A DNA stretch of 64,000 nt from Methylobacterium thuringiense (GTDB lineage Bacteria > Pseudomonadota > Alphaproteobacteria > Rhizobiales > Beijerinckiaceae). The DNA lies in contig NZ_BPRA01000012.1 in assembly GCF_022179645.1 (NCBI RefSeq), positions 157,488 through 221,487 of the forward strand, read 5' to 3'. The translations under genes were made by a program, and so were the position numbers. The notes below the pieces were generated by a model. That model was given only the letters and a program-made list of their open reading frames with translations. It was not told the DNA's origin and ran no database searches. Below, in pieces: positions 31,873 through 40,033 of this stretch. Each line of letters starts with the position of its first letter. The stretch's first letter is position 1.

Positions 31873-33366
31873 ATGGACAGCGAAGAGCTTCGGCCGATGG
31901 CAGAGATCGCCGATCCGGAGACGGCGGTCGATCGGCTCACGGATTTGTTCGACGGGGCGACGGCCGCCCTGCGCACGGCCCTGAAGCGGTATCTCGACGA
32001 CGGCGTGCCCCCGGATGCGACCGAACGGCTGCAGTTCCGCTATCCCGAGCTGCGCCTGACCTACCGCGCGGATGGTCCGGTTCCGCGGATCAACCGGGCG
32101 ACGGCGAAGTTCCAGGCGCCGGGCACCTATGCCACCACGCTGACGCAGCCGGGGCATTTCCGGCCCTACCTGCTCGAACAGCTCCGCCATCTCGTGCGCG
32201 ACTACGGCGCGACGCTCGAAGTCGGCCTGAGCGGTCAGGAGATTCCGTATTCCTACGTCGTCGAGCCCGGCGCCGACCTGACGCGCAACGGCGTCACCGC
32301 GAGCCAGCTCGCGACCTATTTCCCGACGCCGCTGCTCTCGGTGGTCGGCGACGAGATCGCCGACGGGCTCTGGCAGGATCATCCGGACGCGCCGCGCCCG
32401 CTGGCGCTGTTCGACGGGGTGCGCACCGACTACTCGCTGCGCCGCCTCGTGCACTACACGGGCTCGGATTGGCGCGAGATCCAGCCATGGATCCTGCTGA
32501 CGAACTACCACCGCTACGTCGACGGCTTCGTGCGCCACGGCCTGGATCGGCTGACTGCCCCCGACAGCGTCTTCGAAAAGCTGGTCCTGCCGGGCGGGAT
32601 CAGCGTGAGCCGGGCCGAGGCCGCCACGGCCGACCCGGATGCGCTGATCGCGGCCTCGCCCTGGCACCGCTTCCAGATGCCGGCCTATCATCTCGTCGCG
32701 CGCGGCGCGGACGGCAGCCCGCAGGGCACGACGCTGGTCAATATCGGCGTCGGCCCCTCCAATGCGAAGACGATCACAGACCATCTCGCGGTGCTGCGCC
32801 CGCATTGCTGGCTGATGGTCGGCCATTGCGGGGGCCTGCGGCAGTCGCAGACCATCGGCGACTACGTGCTGGCCCACGGCTATCTCCGCCTCGACCGCAT
32901 CCTCGACGACCTCGTGCCGCCGGAGGTGCCGGTGCCGGCGCTCGCCGAGGTGCAGATCGCCCTCCAGAACGCCGCCGCCGCCGTCACCGGCGAGCAGGAC
33001 GACGCGCTCAAGCGGCGGCTGCGCACCGGCACCGTCGTCACCTACGACGACCGCAACTGGGAGCTGCGGTTCACCCAGGAGCGCCGCCGGATCAATCTCG
33101 GCCGCTGCATCGCCGTCGACATGGAGAGCGGCACCGTCGCCGCCCAGGGCTATCGGCTGCGCGTCCCCTACGGCACGCTGCTCTGCGTTTCCGACAAGCC
33201 GCTGCACGGCGAGATCAAGCTGCCGGGCGCGGCGAACGCGTTTTACGAGCGCGCGGTGGCGGAGCATCTGCTGATCGGCCTCGCGACCCTCGATGCCCTT
33301 CGCGCCGACCGGCACGGCCTGCACTCGCGAAAGCTGCGGAGCTTCGACGAGCCGCCGTTCCGGTAA
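31873..33366 (+). CDS. amn: AMP nucleosidase
   Basis: Cleaves AMP to adenine and ribose-5-phosphate, controlling adenylate levels. 497 aa, close to E. coli Amn (484). It has the Amn N-terminal domain (GPVPRINRATAKFQAPGTYATT) and a C-terminal nucleoside-phosphorylase-like domain (LVNIGVGPSNAKTITDHLAV, GHCGGLR, AVDMESGTVAAQGYRLRVPYGTLLCVSDKPLHGEIK). The ATG at 31873 is preceded by GGAGGGGG. Divergent from trmO, 127 bp apart. Confidence 0.96.
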   Translation: MDSEELRPMAEIADPETAVDRLTDLFDGATAALRTALKRYLDDGVPPDATERLQFRYPELRLTYRADGPVPRINRATAKFQAPGTYATTLTQPGHFRPYLLEQLRHLVRDYGATLEVGLSGQEIPYSYVVEPGADLTRNGVTASQLATYFPTPLLSVVGDEIADGLWQDHPDAPRPLALFDGVRTDYSLRRLVHYTGSDWREIQPWILLTNYHRYVDGFVRHGLDRLTAPDSVFEKLVLPGGISVSRAEAATADPDALIAASPWHRFQMPAYHLVARGADGSPQGTTLVNIGVGPSNAKTITDHLAVLRPHCWLMVGHCGGLRQSQTIGDYVLAHGYLRLDRILDDLVPPEVPVPALAEVQIALQNAAAAVTGEQDDALKRRLRTGTVVTYDDRNWELRFTQERRRINLGRCIAVDMESGTVAAQGYRLRVPYGTLLCVSDKPLHGEIKLPGAANAFYERAVAEHLLIGLATLDALRADRHGLHSRKLRSFDEPPFR

Positions 33367-33375
33367 GCCGAGCGG

Positions 33376-33705
33376 TCAGGCCGTCTCGCGTTCGAGAACC
33401 TGTGCGACCCATTTGTTGAGGCTGATGCCGGCCCGCTTCGCGGAGGTCGCCACGGCCTTGTGGAGAACCGGCTCGACCCGCACCACGAACTGCCCGGAAT
33501 AGGGCTTTTCCGGCTCCTCGCCGCGCTTGGCGCAGAATTCGAGATAATCCTCGATGCTGTCGGCGAGGGCCTGCTTCAGTTCATCGACGGACCGGCCCTG
33601 GAATGTCACCACGTCGCGCAGGTTGACCACTTCGCCATGAAACAACGCGGCCTCGTCGTCGTACTCGACGACGGCTTCGTAGCCCTTGTGGGTCATCGTG
33701 GTCAT
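33376..33705 (-). CDS. hicB: HicB-type antitoxin with C-terminal ribbon-helix-helix
   Basis: A 109-aa antitoxin: partial RNase H-like domain (YEAVVEYDDEAALFHGEVVNLRDVVTFQG, then SVDELKQALADSIEDYLEFC) and a C-terminal Arc-like DNA-binding region (FVVRVEPVLHKAVATSAKRAG, ISLNKWVAQVLERE). It should bind HicA and repress the module. Its ATG overlaps the hicA stop by ATGA, so the pair is coupled, with toxin first as usual. Confidence 0.93.
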   Translation of the reverse strand: MTTMTHKGYEAVVEYDDEAALFHGEVVNLRDVVTFQGRSVDELKQALADSIEDYLEFCAKRGEEPEKPYSGQFVVRVEPVLHKAVATSAKRAGISLNKWVAQVLERETA

Positions 33706-34007
33706 GGCTCGATCCCGGCTTCGGTGAGGAAGCGCCGTACGGATTTCACGGCGCCCTTATCGGTCTCCTTTTGCGGATGCGGCCGATGGAATACCGCCCG
33801 CACGCCGTTGAGCGCGATCCGAACCCGCGAACCGCGTCCCTCCTCGACCTCGGCACCGCAGGCCTGCAACAGCGCCTCGATATCGCTCCAGACGATGCCC
33901 GACCGAACCGGGTCGGCAAAGATCGCCGCGAGCGTCGGCCTATGCCTGCCTTTGACGCGGAAGTGATACTGTTTTCCAGTATCACGATCCAGTGGTTCGT
34001 CCGTCAC
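33702..34007 (-). CDS. hicA: HicA-type toxin (mRNA interferase), GTG start overlapping the PBP gene
   Basis: The conserved part is RVKGRHRPTLAAIFADP then VWSDIEALLQACGAEVEEGRGSRVRIALNG, AVFHRPHPQKETDKGAVKSVRRFL, which is the HicA double-stranded-RNA-binding-like fold with the active His in FHRPHP. No ATG lies in frame; the only good start is GTG at 34007, giving 101 aa and overlapping the penicillin-binding-protein stop by GTGA. The extra ~15 N-terminal residues are encoded by a palindrome (33963-33985) not typical of HicA, so the start is uncertain. Confidence 0.85.
   Translation of the reverse strand: MTDEPLDRDTGKQYHFRVKGRHRPTLAAIFADPVRSGIVWSDIEALLQACGAEVEEGRGSRVRIALNGVRAVFHRPHPQKETDKGAVKSVRRFLTEAGIEP
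33963..33985. promoter_or_regulatory. Perfect palindrome in the 5' part of hicA, operator candidate
   Basis: GTGATACTG (33963-33971) and CAGTATCAC (33977-33985) form a perfect 9-bp inverted repeat with a 5-bp centre. Its position at the beginning of the HicA-homologous part, in a module whose antitoxin has a ribbon-helix-helix domain, suggests a HicB binding site or a hairpin controlling translation of hicA. Confidence 0.6.
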
Positions 34008-36478
34008 CGCTCCCGGCTCCACAACCCCGCCCGCTCCGATCGCGCCTGATCCTCCGCCTCCAGCAGATCCTGCGGCGCGTCCTCGGTCGCGCGAGCGCCG
34101 CCGGCGGTGAGGATGAGGGAGGCGAGGTCGTCGCCGTCGATGCGGCAGCGCATGGCGCCGCCGGCGGGATCGGGTGCGCAGGCGACCTCGCGGCGGCGCA
34201 GGTAGCGGGCGAGCTGGCGGGCGAGGGCACCGCCTTCGCCGGAGACGCCGAGCAGTTTGACGTTGCGGCCGCGGATCGTGAGCGTCCCGGTATCGATCAC
34301 CTCGGCTACGCCACGGACATCCGAGGACACCGGCCCGGACGAGATCTCGCCGGCAGGCACGCGCTCGGCCTTCGCGGCGGAGGGAGCAGGGCGCTTCTTG
34401 CCCTTGAGGATGCCCTGTGCGCGCTGCACGAAGTCGTGGAAGACGCGGGCCGGGATGTCGCCGCCGGTGACGCCCTTCATCGGCGCGTTGTCGTCGTTGC
34501 CGACCCAGACGCCGACGATCATGTCCGGCGTGATCCCGACGAACCAAGCGTCGCGATAGTCCTGGCTGGTGCCGGTCTTGCCGCCGATGGGGATGCCGGG
34601 GAGCCGGGCAGCCTTGCCGGTCCCGGATTCGACCACCGCTTCGAGCGAATCGAGCATCATCGTCTGCACGTCGCGCGACAGCGCCGCGGTGGCGGGTTTG
34701 GCCTCATGCAGGTAGAGCGGCTGCGGTGCGCTCCCCCGGATCGTGTGGATCGCGAACGGCTCGACGGGAGGCGCTCCGGTGAGCACCCCGGCATAGGCGC
34801 GCGTCATGTCGAGCAGCGTCACGTCGGCGGAGCCGAGGGCGAGGCTCGGCACGTTCGGCAAGTCCGACTGCACGCCGAGTTTTCGCGCAGCCGCGATCAC
34901 GCTCGGGATGCCGACCTCGTCCCCGAGTTGCGCCGCGATGGTGTTCACCGACAGCGCGAAGGCAGAACGCAAGGGGAGGGCACCGCGAAAGCGGTTGTTG
35001 GAGTTCTGCGGCTCCCACTCGCCGATCTGCGTCGGCCGGTCGACGAGAACGGTTTCCGGCGTGTAGCCGCCCTCGTAGGCGGCGAGATAGACGAACAGCT
35101 TGAACAGCGAGCCCGCCTGCCGCTTGGCCTGGGTCGCGCGGTTGAACTGGCTGTCCTCGTAGTCGCGCCCGCCGACCATCGCCAGGATCGCGCCGTCCTT
35201 CGACATCGCGATCAGGGCGCCCTGCCCAACCTTCTTCTTGTCGCCCTCGGCGTCGAGCTTTCGCGCCAGCGTGGCCTGGGCGAGGCTCTGCAGGTCGATG
35301 TTGAGCGTGGTCCGGAGTGTGACGTCGCCGGCCTCGCCTGCGAGCCGCTTGGCGTCGCCTGCCACCATGTCGATGAAGTAGTTCGCCCCCGGCGGCGTCT
35401 CGGGCGGGGTGCGTAGCGTCAGCTTGTCGGCGCGGGCCTTATCGGCCTGCGGCCGCGTGATCGCGCCCGTCTCAACCATGGTCTGGAGCACGAGGTCGGC
35501 CCGCTCCTTGGCCCCGCCGAAATTGCGGGTCGGGGCGAGCTGCGAGGGCGCACGCACGAGGCCCGCCAGCATCGCGGATTCCGACAGCGTCAGCGCCTTG
35601 GCACCATGTCCGAAATAGCGCCGCGCCGCCGCATCGATGCCGTAGGCGCCGGCCCCGAAATAGGCGGTGTTGAGGTAGCCGAGCAGGATCTCCTGCTTCG
35701 ACATCGTGCTCTCCAGCCGCAGGGCCAGCAGCGCCTCCTGGATCTTGCGCCGGAGCGTCTTCTCCTGGGTGAGCGAGGTCAGCCGGGCATATTGCTGGGT
35801 GATGGTCGAGCCGCCCTCACGCACGCCGCCGCCGGTGGCGTTGCGCCAGACGGCGCGGGCGAGGCCGCGCAGGTCGATACCCCAGTGGCTGTAGAAGCGC
35901 CGGTCCTCGATCGCCGTGATCGCCTGGGCGAGATGCGGGGGCAGGTCCGGCGCAGTGAGCCGCTCGCCGCGATAGGCGCCCCGCGTGGCGAAGGACCGGC
36001 CGTCGTCGGATTCGACGGTGATCGCCCGCTGCCCGCCTTCCGGGACCACGCCGCCGAGGGGTGGCAGGGTCGCGAAGGCCTCCAGCGCCAGGGCAGCGAG
36101 GACGAGGATCGGCAGCGCCACGACGGCGAGGCCGATCGCGAGGCGCGGCCTTTGGCGAAGGCGAGCGAACCACGAGCCGGCGGCGGCGGACCGCTCCGGG
36201 CCCGGCTCGGGTGCCGACCGATCCGGCGACCGGCGTGAACGCGCCGACAGCCCGGCGAAGAACGGGCCTGCGGCGCGACCGGCGCTGCGCCCGCGTCGGC
36301 CGGCACCGCGCAATCCCGCGACGGCGAGCAGCCCGAGTTGGCGGACGAGCACGCGGGCGGCGCCCGCCGCTTCCCGTGCGGCCTGGCGCGGGTCGGCCTC
36401 GCCCGGGTGGTGCGATGCGCCGCTGTCGTCGGACGGCGGATCGGTGTCGGCGGGGCGTCGGGGCTCTGGCGGATTCAT
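34004..36478 (-). CDS. Class A penicillin-binding protein (PBP1A-like) with C-terminal SNase-like domain
   Basis: Bifunctional peptidoglycan glycosyltransferase/transpeptidase. 824 aa from ATG 36478: Arg/Pro-rich cytoplasmic N-terminus (~110 aa), membrane helix (LAIGLAVVALPILVLAALAL), GT51 domain with AITAIEDRRFYSHWGID and EGGSTITQQYARL, then the transpeptidase with SLFK (in QAGSLFKLFVYLAAYE), SVN and KTGTS. The last ~110 residues (GVAEVIDTGTLTIRGRNVKL...CRIDGDDLASLIL...GLWSRER) look like a staphylococcal-nuclease fold, but the usual VIDGDT, VRL and GIDAPE catalytic residues are altered, so it is probably a non-catalytic binding module. Confidence 0.92.
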   Translation of the reverse strand: MNPPEPRRPADTDPPSDDSGASHHPGEADPRQAAREAAGAARVLVRQLGLLAVAGLRGAGRRGRSAGRAAGPFFAGLSARSRRSPDRSAPEPGPERSAAAGSWFARLRQRPRLAIGLAVVALPILVLAALALEAFATLPPLGGVVPEGGQRAITVESDDGRSFATRGAYRGERLTAPDLPPHLAQAITAIEDRRFYSHWGIDLRGLARAVWRNATGGGVREGGSTITQQYARLTSLTQEKTLRRKIQEALLALRLESTMSKQEILLGYLNTAYFGAGAYGIDAAARRYFGHGAKALTLSESAMLAGLVRAPSQLAPTRNFGGAKERADLVLQTMVETGAITRPQADKARADKLTLRTPPETPPGANYFIDMVAGDAKRLAGEAGDVTLRTTLNIDLQSLAQATLARKLDAEGDKKKVGQGALIAMSKDGAILAMVGGRDYEDSQFNRATQAKRQAGSLFKLFVYLAAYEGGYTPETVLVDRPTQIGEWEPQNSNNRFRGALPLRSAFALSVNTIAAQLGDEVGIPSVIAAARKLGVQSDLPNVPSLALGSADVTLLDMTRAYAGVLTGAPPVEPFAIHTIRGSAPQPLYLHEAKPATAALSRDVQTMMLDSLEAVVESGTGKAARLPGIPIGGKTGTSQDYRDAWFVGITPDMIVGVWVGNDDNAPMKGVTGGDIPARVFHDFVQRAQGILKGKKRPAPSAAKAERVPAGEISSGPVSSDVRGVAEVIDTGTLTIRGRNVKLLGVSGEGGALARQLARYLRRREVACAPDPAGGAMRCRIDGDDLASLILTAGGARATEDAPQDLLEAEDQARSERAGLWSRER

Positions 36479-36803
36479 CGCTGGCTCGTCGTCGCCCCTT
36501 CGGCAGGCTCCCGGCTCCCCCGAATGCAAAAGGGCTACCGAAGCGAAGCCCATGGTAGGTTGCCGGCACGTGTATGGCTACGCTCAGGCCGTGCAAGCGT
36601 CGTCCGGAACGCGGGCCCCGCGCAATTCGCTTGAAATCCGGCGTCTCCGGCGCTAGGTCTCGCTCCAACATTCTGGTTGCAGTTTCAGGCTGCGGTACGG
36701 GAGTGGGTCCCAAAGGACCCGCTCTTTTTTTGTTCCGTATCGCAGGAGCCCGCCGCACAGCCGGACGCGATCCTCTTTCGAATTCGGACCTTTCGGACAC
36801 AAC
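36479..36803. other. Leader/promoter region between PBP gene and rimP operon
   Basis: 325 bp without a convincing gene; a short rightward frame (36574-36807) is Arg/Ser-rich and lacks coding character. A possible sigma70-type promoter TTGAAA-N16-CTAGGT lies near 36628-36656 in the rightward direction. An intrinsic terminator follows at 36701-36731, so rightward transcripts meet it before reaching rimP. Confidence 0.5.
36701..36731 (+). terminator. Intrinsic terminator/attenuator in the rimP-nusA-infB leader
   Basis: GAGTGGGTCC (36701-36710) pairs with GGACCCGCTC (36715-36724), loop CAAA, one T/C mismatch, followed by seven T's (36725-36731). The T-run is on the rightward strand only, so it acts on transcripts heading into rimP, 72 bp upstream of its ATG. 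No rightward gene precedes it, which favours leader attenuation or a small leader RNA over ordinary termination. Confidence 0.8.
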
Positions 36804-37532
36804 ATGACGGACGCTTCCGAGAAGCGATTGATCGTCGAACACGGCGTCGCCGCGCGCGTGGCGCAGGTGATCGAGGCGTCGATCGAAGGGCTGGGCTACC
36901 GGCTCGTGCGGGTGAAGATCTCCGCCACCAATGGCTGCACGGTCCAGATCATGGCCGAGCGGCCCGACGGCACCATGAGCGTCGACGATTGCGAAACCGT
37001 GAGCCGCGCGATCTCGCCGCTTCTCGACCTCGACGACCCGGTCGGCACCGCCTACTACCTCGAACTGTCATCGCCTGGCATCGACCGGCCGCTGGTGCGC
37101 GCCTCCGATTTCGAGCGCTGGGCCGGCTACGAGGCCAAGGTCGAACTCACGGCGCCCCTCGACGGCCGCAAGCGTTTTCGCGGCATCATCGGCGTCCCGA
37201 GCGCCGACGGGGCCACCGTTCCGATCCATCTCCCCGACGTGAAGGCCGGACTGCCGAGCGAGATCGCCCTGCCGCTGCGCAATCTCGCCGACGCGCATCT
37301 GGTGCTGACCGACGAGCTGGTGCGCGAGTCGCTTCGCCGGGGCGGAGCGCCTCCGCCGGACGGCGACGAGGAGATCGACGGCGGGGCCGAGGAGCCGGTC
37401 CGCGCCGTCCCGCACAGGCCCGCCCGACAGAAGAAGACCAAGCCCGTCAAGGTGCCGAAGCCGCGGCCCGACGGCGCGAAACCCACGATCACGAAGGCCG
37501 TCCGCCTCAAGAACCGCGACAGCCTCCACTGA
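36804..37532 (+). CDS. rimP: Ribosome maturation factor RimP
   Basis: 30S subunit assembly factor. The 242-aa protein has the RimP N-terminal domain ([19 protein letters not shown], then [21 protein letters not shown]) with the hallmark [14 protein letters not shown], and a small C-terminal SH3-like domain. The last ~70 residues are a basic, Lys/Pro-rich tail not present in E. coli RimP (150 aa) but common in alphaproteobacteria. First gene of the rimP-nusA-ylxR-infB-rbfA-truB operon. Confidence 0.96.
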   Translation: MTDASEKRLIVEHGVAARVAQVIEASIEGLGYRLVRVKISATNGCTVQIMAERPDGTMSVDDCETVSRAISPLLDLDDPVGTAYYLELSSPGIDRPLVRASDFERWAGYEAKVELTAPLDGRKRFRGIIGVPSADGATVPIHLPDVKAGLPSEIALPLRNLADAHLVLTDELVRESLRRGGAPPPDGDEEIDGGAEEPVRAVPHRPARQKKTKPVKVPKPRPDGAKPTITKAVRLKNRDSLH

Positions 37533-37592
37533 CCTGATCTGCCGCCGAGAACGCGGCGAACCGCAAGACCGACCGAGAGAAGGACCGTCACC

Positions 37593-39221
37593 ATGGCCGT
37601 CGTCAGCGCCAACCGGCTCGAACTCCTCCAGATCGCCGAAGCCGTCGCGCGCGAGAAGGTGATCGACCGCATCATCGTCATCGAGGCGATGGAAGAGGCG
37701 ATCGCCAAGGCCGCCCGCTCGCGCTACGGCGCCGAGACCGACGTGCATGCCGAGATCGACAACAAGACCGGCGCGCTGCGCCTGTCGCGCCACCTCCTCG
37801 TCGTCGAGGAGATCGAGAACGACGCCCGCGAGATCACCGTCGACCAGGCCAAGCGCTACAACCCGGCCGCTCAGGTCGGCGACGTGATCTCCGACACGCT
37901 ACCGCCCTTCGATTTCGGACGCGTCGCGGCGCAGTCCGCCAAGCAGGTCATCGTCCAGAAGGTGCGCGACGCCGAGCGTGCCCGCCAGTACGAGGAGTAC
38001 AAGGATCGCATCGGCGAGATCGTCAACGGTACCGTCAAGCGCGTCGAGTACGGCAACGTCATCGTCGATCTCGGCCGCGGCGAGGGCATCGTGCGCCGCG
38101 ACGAGATGATCCCGCGCGAGACCTTCCGTCCCGGCGACCGCATCCGCTCGTACCTGTTCGACGTGCGCTCGGAAGTGCGCGGGCCGCAGATCTTCCTCTC
38201 GCGCTCGCATCCGCAGTTCATGGCCAAGCTGTTCGGCCAGGAAGTGCCCGAAATCTACGATGGCATCGTCGAGGTGAAGGCCGTCGCCCGCGATCCGGGC
38301 TCGCGCGCCAAGATCGCGGTGATCTCGAACGACGGCTCGATCGACCCGGTCGGCGCCTGCGTCGGCATGCGCGGCTCGCGCGTCCAGGCCGTCGTGGGCG
38401 AACTTCAGGGCGAAAAGATCGACATCATCCCGTGGTCGGTCGACCAGGCAACCTTCATCGTCAACGCCCTGCAGCCGGCGGAAGTCGTCAAGGTGGTTCT
38501 GGACGAGGAGGCCGACCGCATCGAGGTCGTGGTGCCCGACGACCAGCTCTCGCTGGCGATCGGCCGCCGCGGCCAGAACGTGCGTCTCGCCTCGCAGCTC
38601 ACCGGCTGGGACATCGACATCCTGACCGAGGCCGAGGAATCCGAGCGCCGCCAGAAGGAGTTTGCCGAGCGGACCCAGGTGTTCATGGAAGCCCTCGACG
38701 TCGACGAGACGGTCGGTCAGCTCCTCGCCGCGGAAGGGTTCCGCAACGTGGAGGAAGTCGCCTTCGTCGAGACCTCCGAGCTCGCCAACATCCAGGGCCT
38801 CGACGAGGAGACAGGCACCGAGATCCAGGCCCGCGCCCAGGACTACCTCGCCCGCATCGAGGCCGAGTACGACGCACGCCGGACCGAACTCGGGGTCGAG
38901 GACGAGCTGCGCGAGATCGAGGGCATCACCACGCCGATGCTGGTCGCCCTCGGCGAGAACGAGGTTAAGAACGTCGAGGACCTCGCCGGCTGCGCCACCG
39001 ACGACCTCGTCGGCTACACCGAGGGCCGCGGCCCCGAGGCGGTCCGCCATGCGGGCTTCCTCGACGGCTTCGAGCTGTCCCGCGCCGAGGCCGAGGGTCT
39101 GATCATGGCCGCGCGGCTCAAGGCCGGCTGGATCGAGGCGCTGCCGGAGCCCGAGGGTGAGGGCGAGGCCGTCGAGGGCGAGGACGCCGAGCAGGTCGCC
39201 GAGACGCAGCCGGCCGCCTGA
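37593..39221 (+). CDS. nusA: Transcription termination/antitermination factor NusA
   Basis: Binds RNA polymerase and nascent RNA to control pausing, termination and antitermination. 542 aa: N-terminal RNAP-binding domain (1-130), S1 domain ([22 protein letters not shown]), KH1/KH2 ([47 protein letters not shown]) and two C-terminal acidic helix-hairpin-helix repeats. The acidic end ([15 protein letters not shown]) is low complexity. 60 bp after rimP. Confidence 0.97.
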   Translation: MAVVSANRLELLQIAEAVAREKVIDRIIVIEAMEEAIAKAARSRYGAETDVHAEIDNKTGALRLSRHLLVVEEIENDAREITVDQAKRYNPAAQVGDVISDTLPPFDFGRVAAQSAKQVIVQKVRDAERARQYEEYKDRIGEIVNGTVKRVEYGNVIVDLGRGEGIVRRDEMIPRETFRPGDRIRSYLFDVRSEVRGPQIFLSRSHPQFMAKLFGQEVPEIYDGIVEVKAVARDPGSRAKIAVISNDGSIDPVGACVGMRGSRVQAVVGELQGEKIDIIPWSVDQATFIVNALQPAEVVKVVLDEEADRIEVVVPDDQLSLAIGRRGQNVRLASQLTGWDIDILTEAEESERRQKEFAERTQVFMEALDVDETVGQLLAAEGFRNVEEVAFVETSELANIQGLDEETGTEIQARAQDYLARIEAEYDARRTELGVEDELREIEGITTPMLVALGENEVKNVEDLAGCATDDLVGYTEGRGPEAVRHAGFLDGFELSRAEAEGLIMAARLKAGWIEALPEPEGEGEAVEGEDAEQVAETQPAA

Positions 39222-39244
39222 GGGCATGTCCGGCAGGGGAGACC

Positions 39245-39982
39245 ATGACCGACACGATCGACGGCGACGTGGAACTCGACCCCGGCCCCGGCCGGGGCCG
39301 GCAGGGTGCTGAGCGCACCTGCATCGTCACGCGCGAGGCCAAGCCCTCGCGCAAGATGATCCGCTTCGTGCTGTCGCCGGACGGAGAGGTCGTCCCCGAC
39401 CTGCGCGCCCGCCTTCCGGGCCGCGGCGCCTGGGTCAGCGGAACGCGCGAGACCGTCGAGCTCGCCATGAAGCGCCGCCTGTTCCGGCGCGCCTTCAAGA
39501 ACGAGCGGGCCGACGCCCATCCCGACACCGCCGACAGGATCGCCGAGGGCCTGCGCACCGATCTGCGCCAGGCCATCGCCATGGCCAACAAGTCGGGCTG
39601 CGTCGTCACGGGCTTCGGCAAGGTCGAGGCGCAGATCGGCAGCGGGATCGGAGTCGCGGCGGTGATCCATGCCTCCGACGCAGCCGCGGACGGCCGCCGC
39701 AAGATCGGTCAGGCCTTGCGGCGCAAGCAGGGCGATTCCACTTATAAAGTCCCGATCATCGATGACCTGTCCGAAAGCGAATTGGACATGGCCTTGGGTC
39801 GGGATCATGTGATACACGCTGCGCTCGTCGCGGGGGCTGGCACGACCGGCTGTCTCGCGCGTTGGCGTCGGCTCCGCGCTTTTGATGGCGTGGCGACGGT
39901 GATCGCGGACGCAAACCCGGCCCAGGCCGGCGCATCCGCCTCCGATCCGCACGACGATGAGACGACGGACCGGCCCGAGTAG
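39245..39982 (+). CDS. YlxR-family RNA-binding protein with L7Ae-like domain
   Basis: A 245-aa protein between nusA and infB, the conserved position of ylxR. The N-terminal DUF448 domain reads ERTCIVTREAKPSRKMIRFVLSPDG, then GRGAWVSGTRETVELAMKRRLFRRAF; residues ~95-185 (DLRQAIAMANKSGCVVTGFGKVE) fit an L7Ae/L30e-like RNA-binding fold. The C-terminal ~50 residues are not conserved in style. Function: RNA binding or nucleoid-associated regulation, poorly defined. Confidence 0.93.
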   Translation: MTDTIDGDVELDPGPGRGRQGAERTCIVTREAKPSRKMIRFVLSPDGEVVPDLRARLPGRGAWVSGTRETVELAMKRRLFRRAFKNERADAHPDTADRIAEGLRTDLRQAIAMANKSGCVVTGFGKVEAQIGSGIGVAAVIHASDAAADGRRKIGQALRRKQGDSTYKVPIIDDLSESELDMALGRDHVIHAALVAGAGTTGCLARWRRLRAFDGVATVIADANPAQAGASASDPHDDETTDRPE

Positions 39983-40033
39983 TTTCGGGATGCCGGTCGA
40001 CGGGACGATGCAAACCCCCAGGGTTCGGACTGA

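Noticed and set aside
33746-33985. 79-residue minus-strand frame MILENSITSASKAG... overlapping hicA
   Set aside because: Shadow frame; the HicA family motifs are in the other frame.
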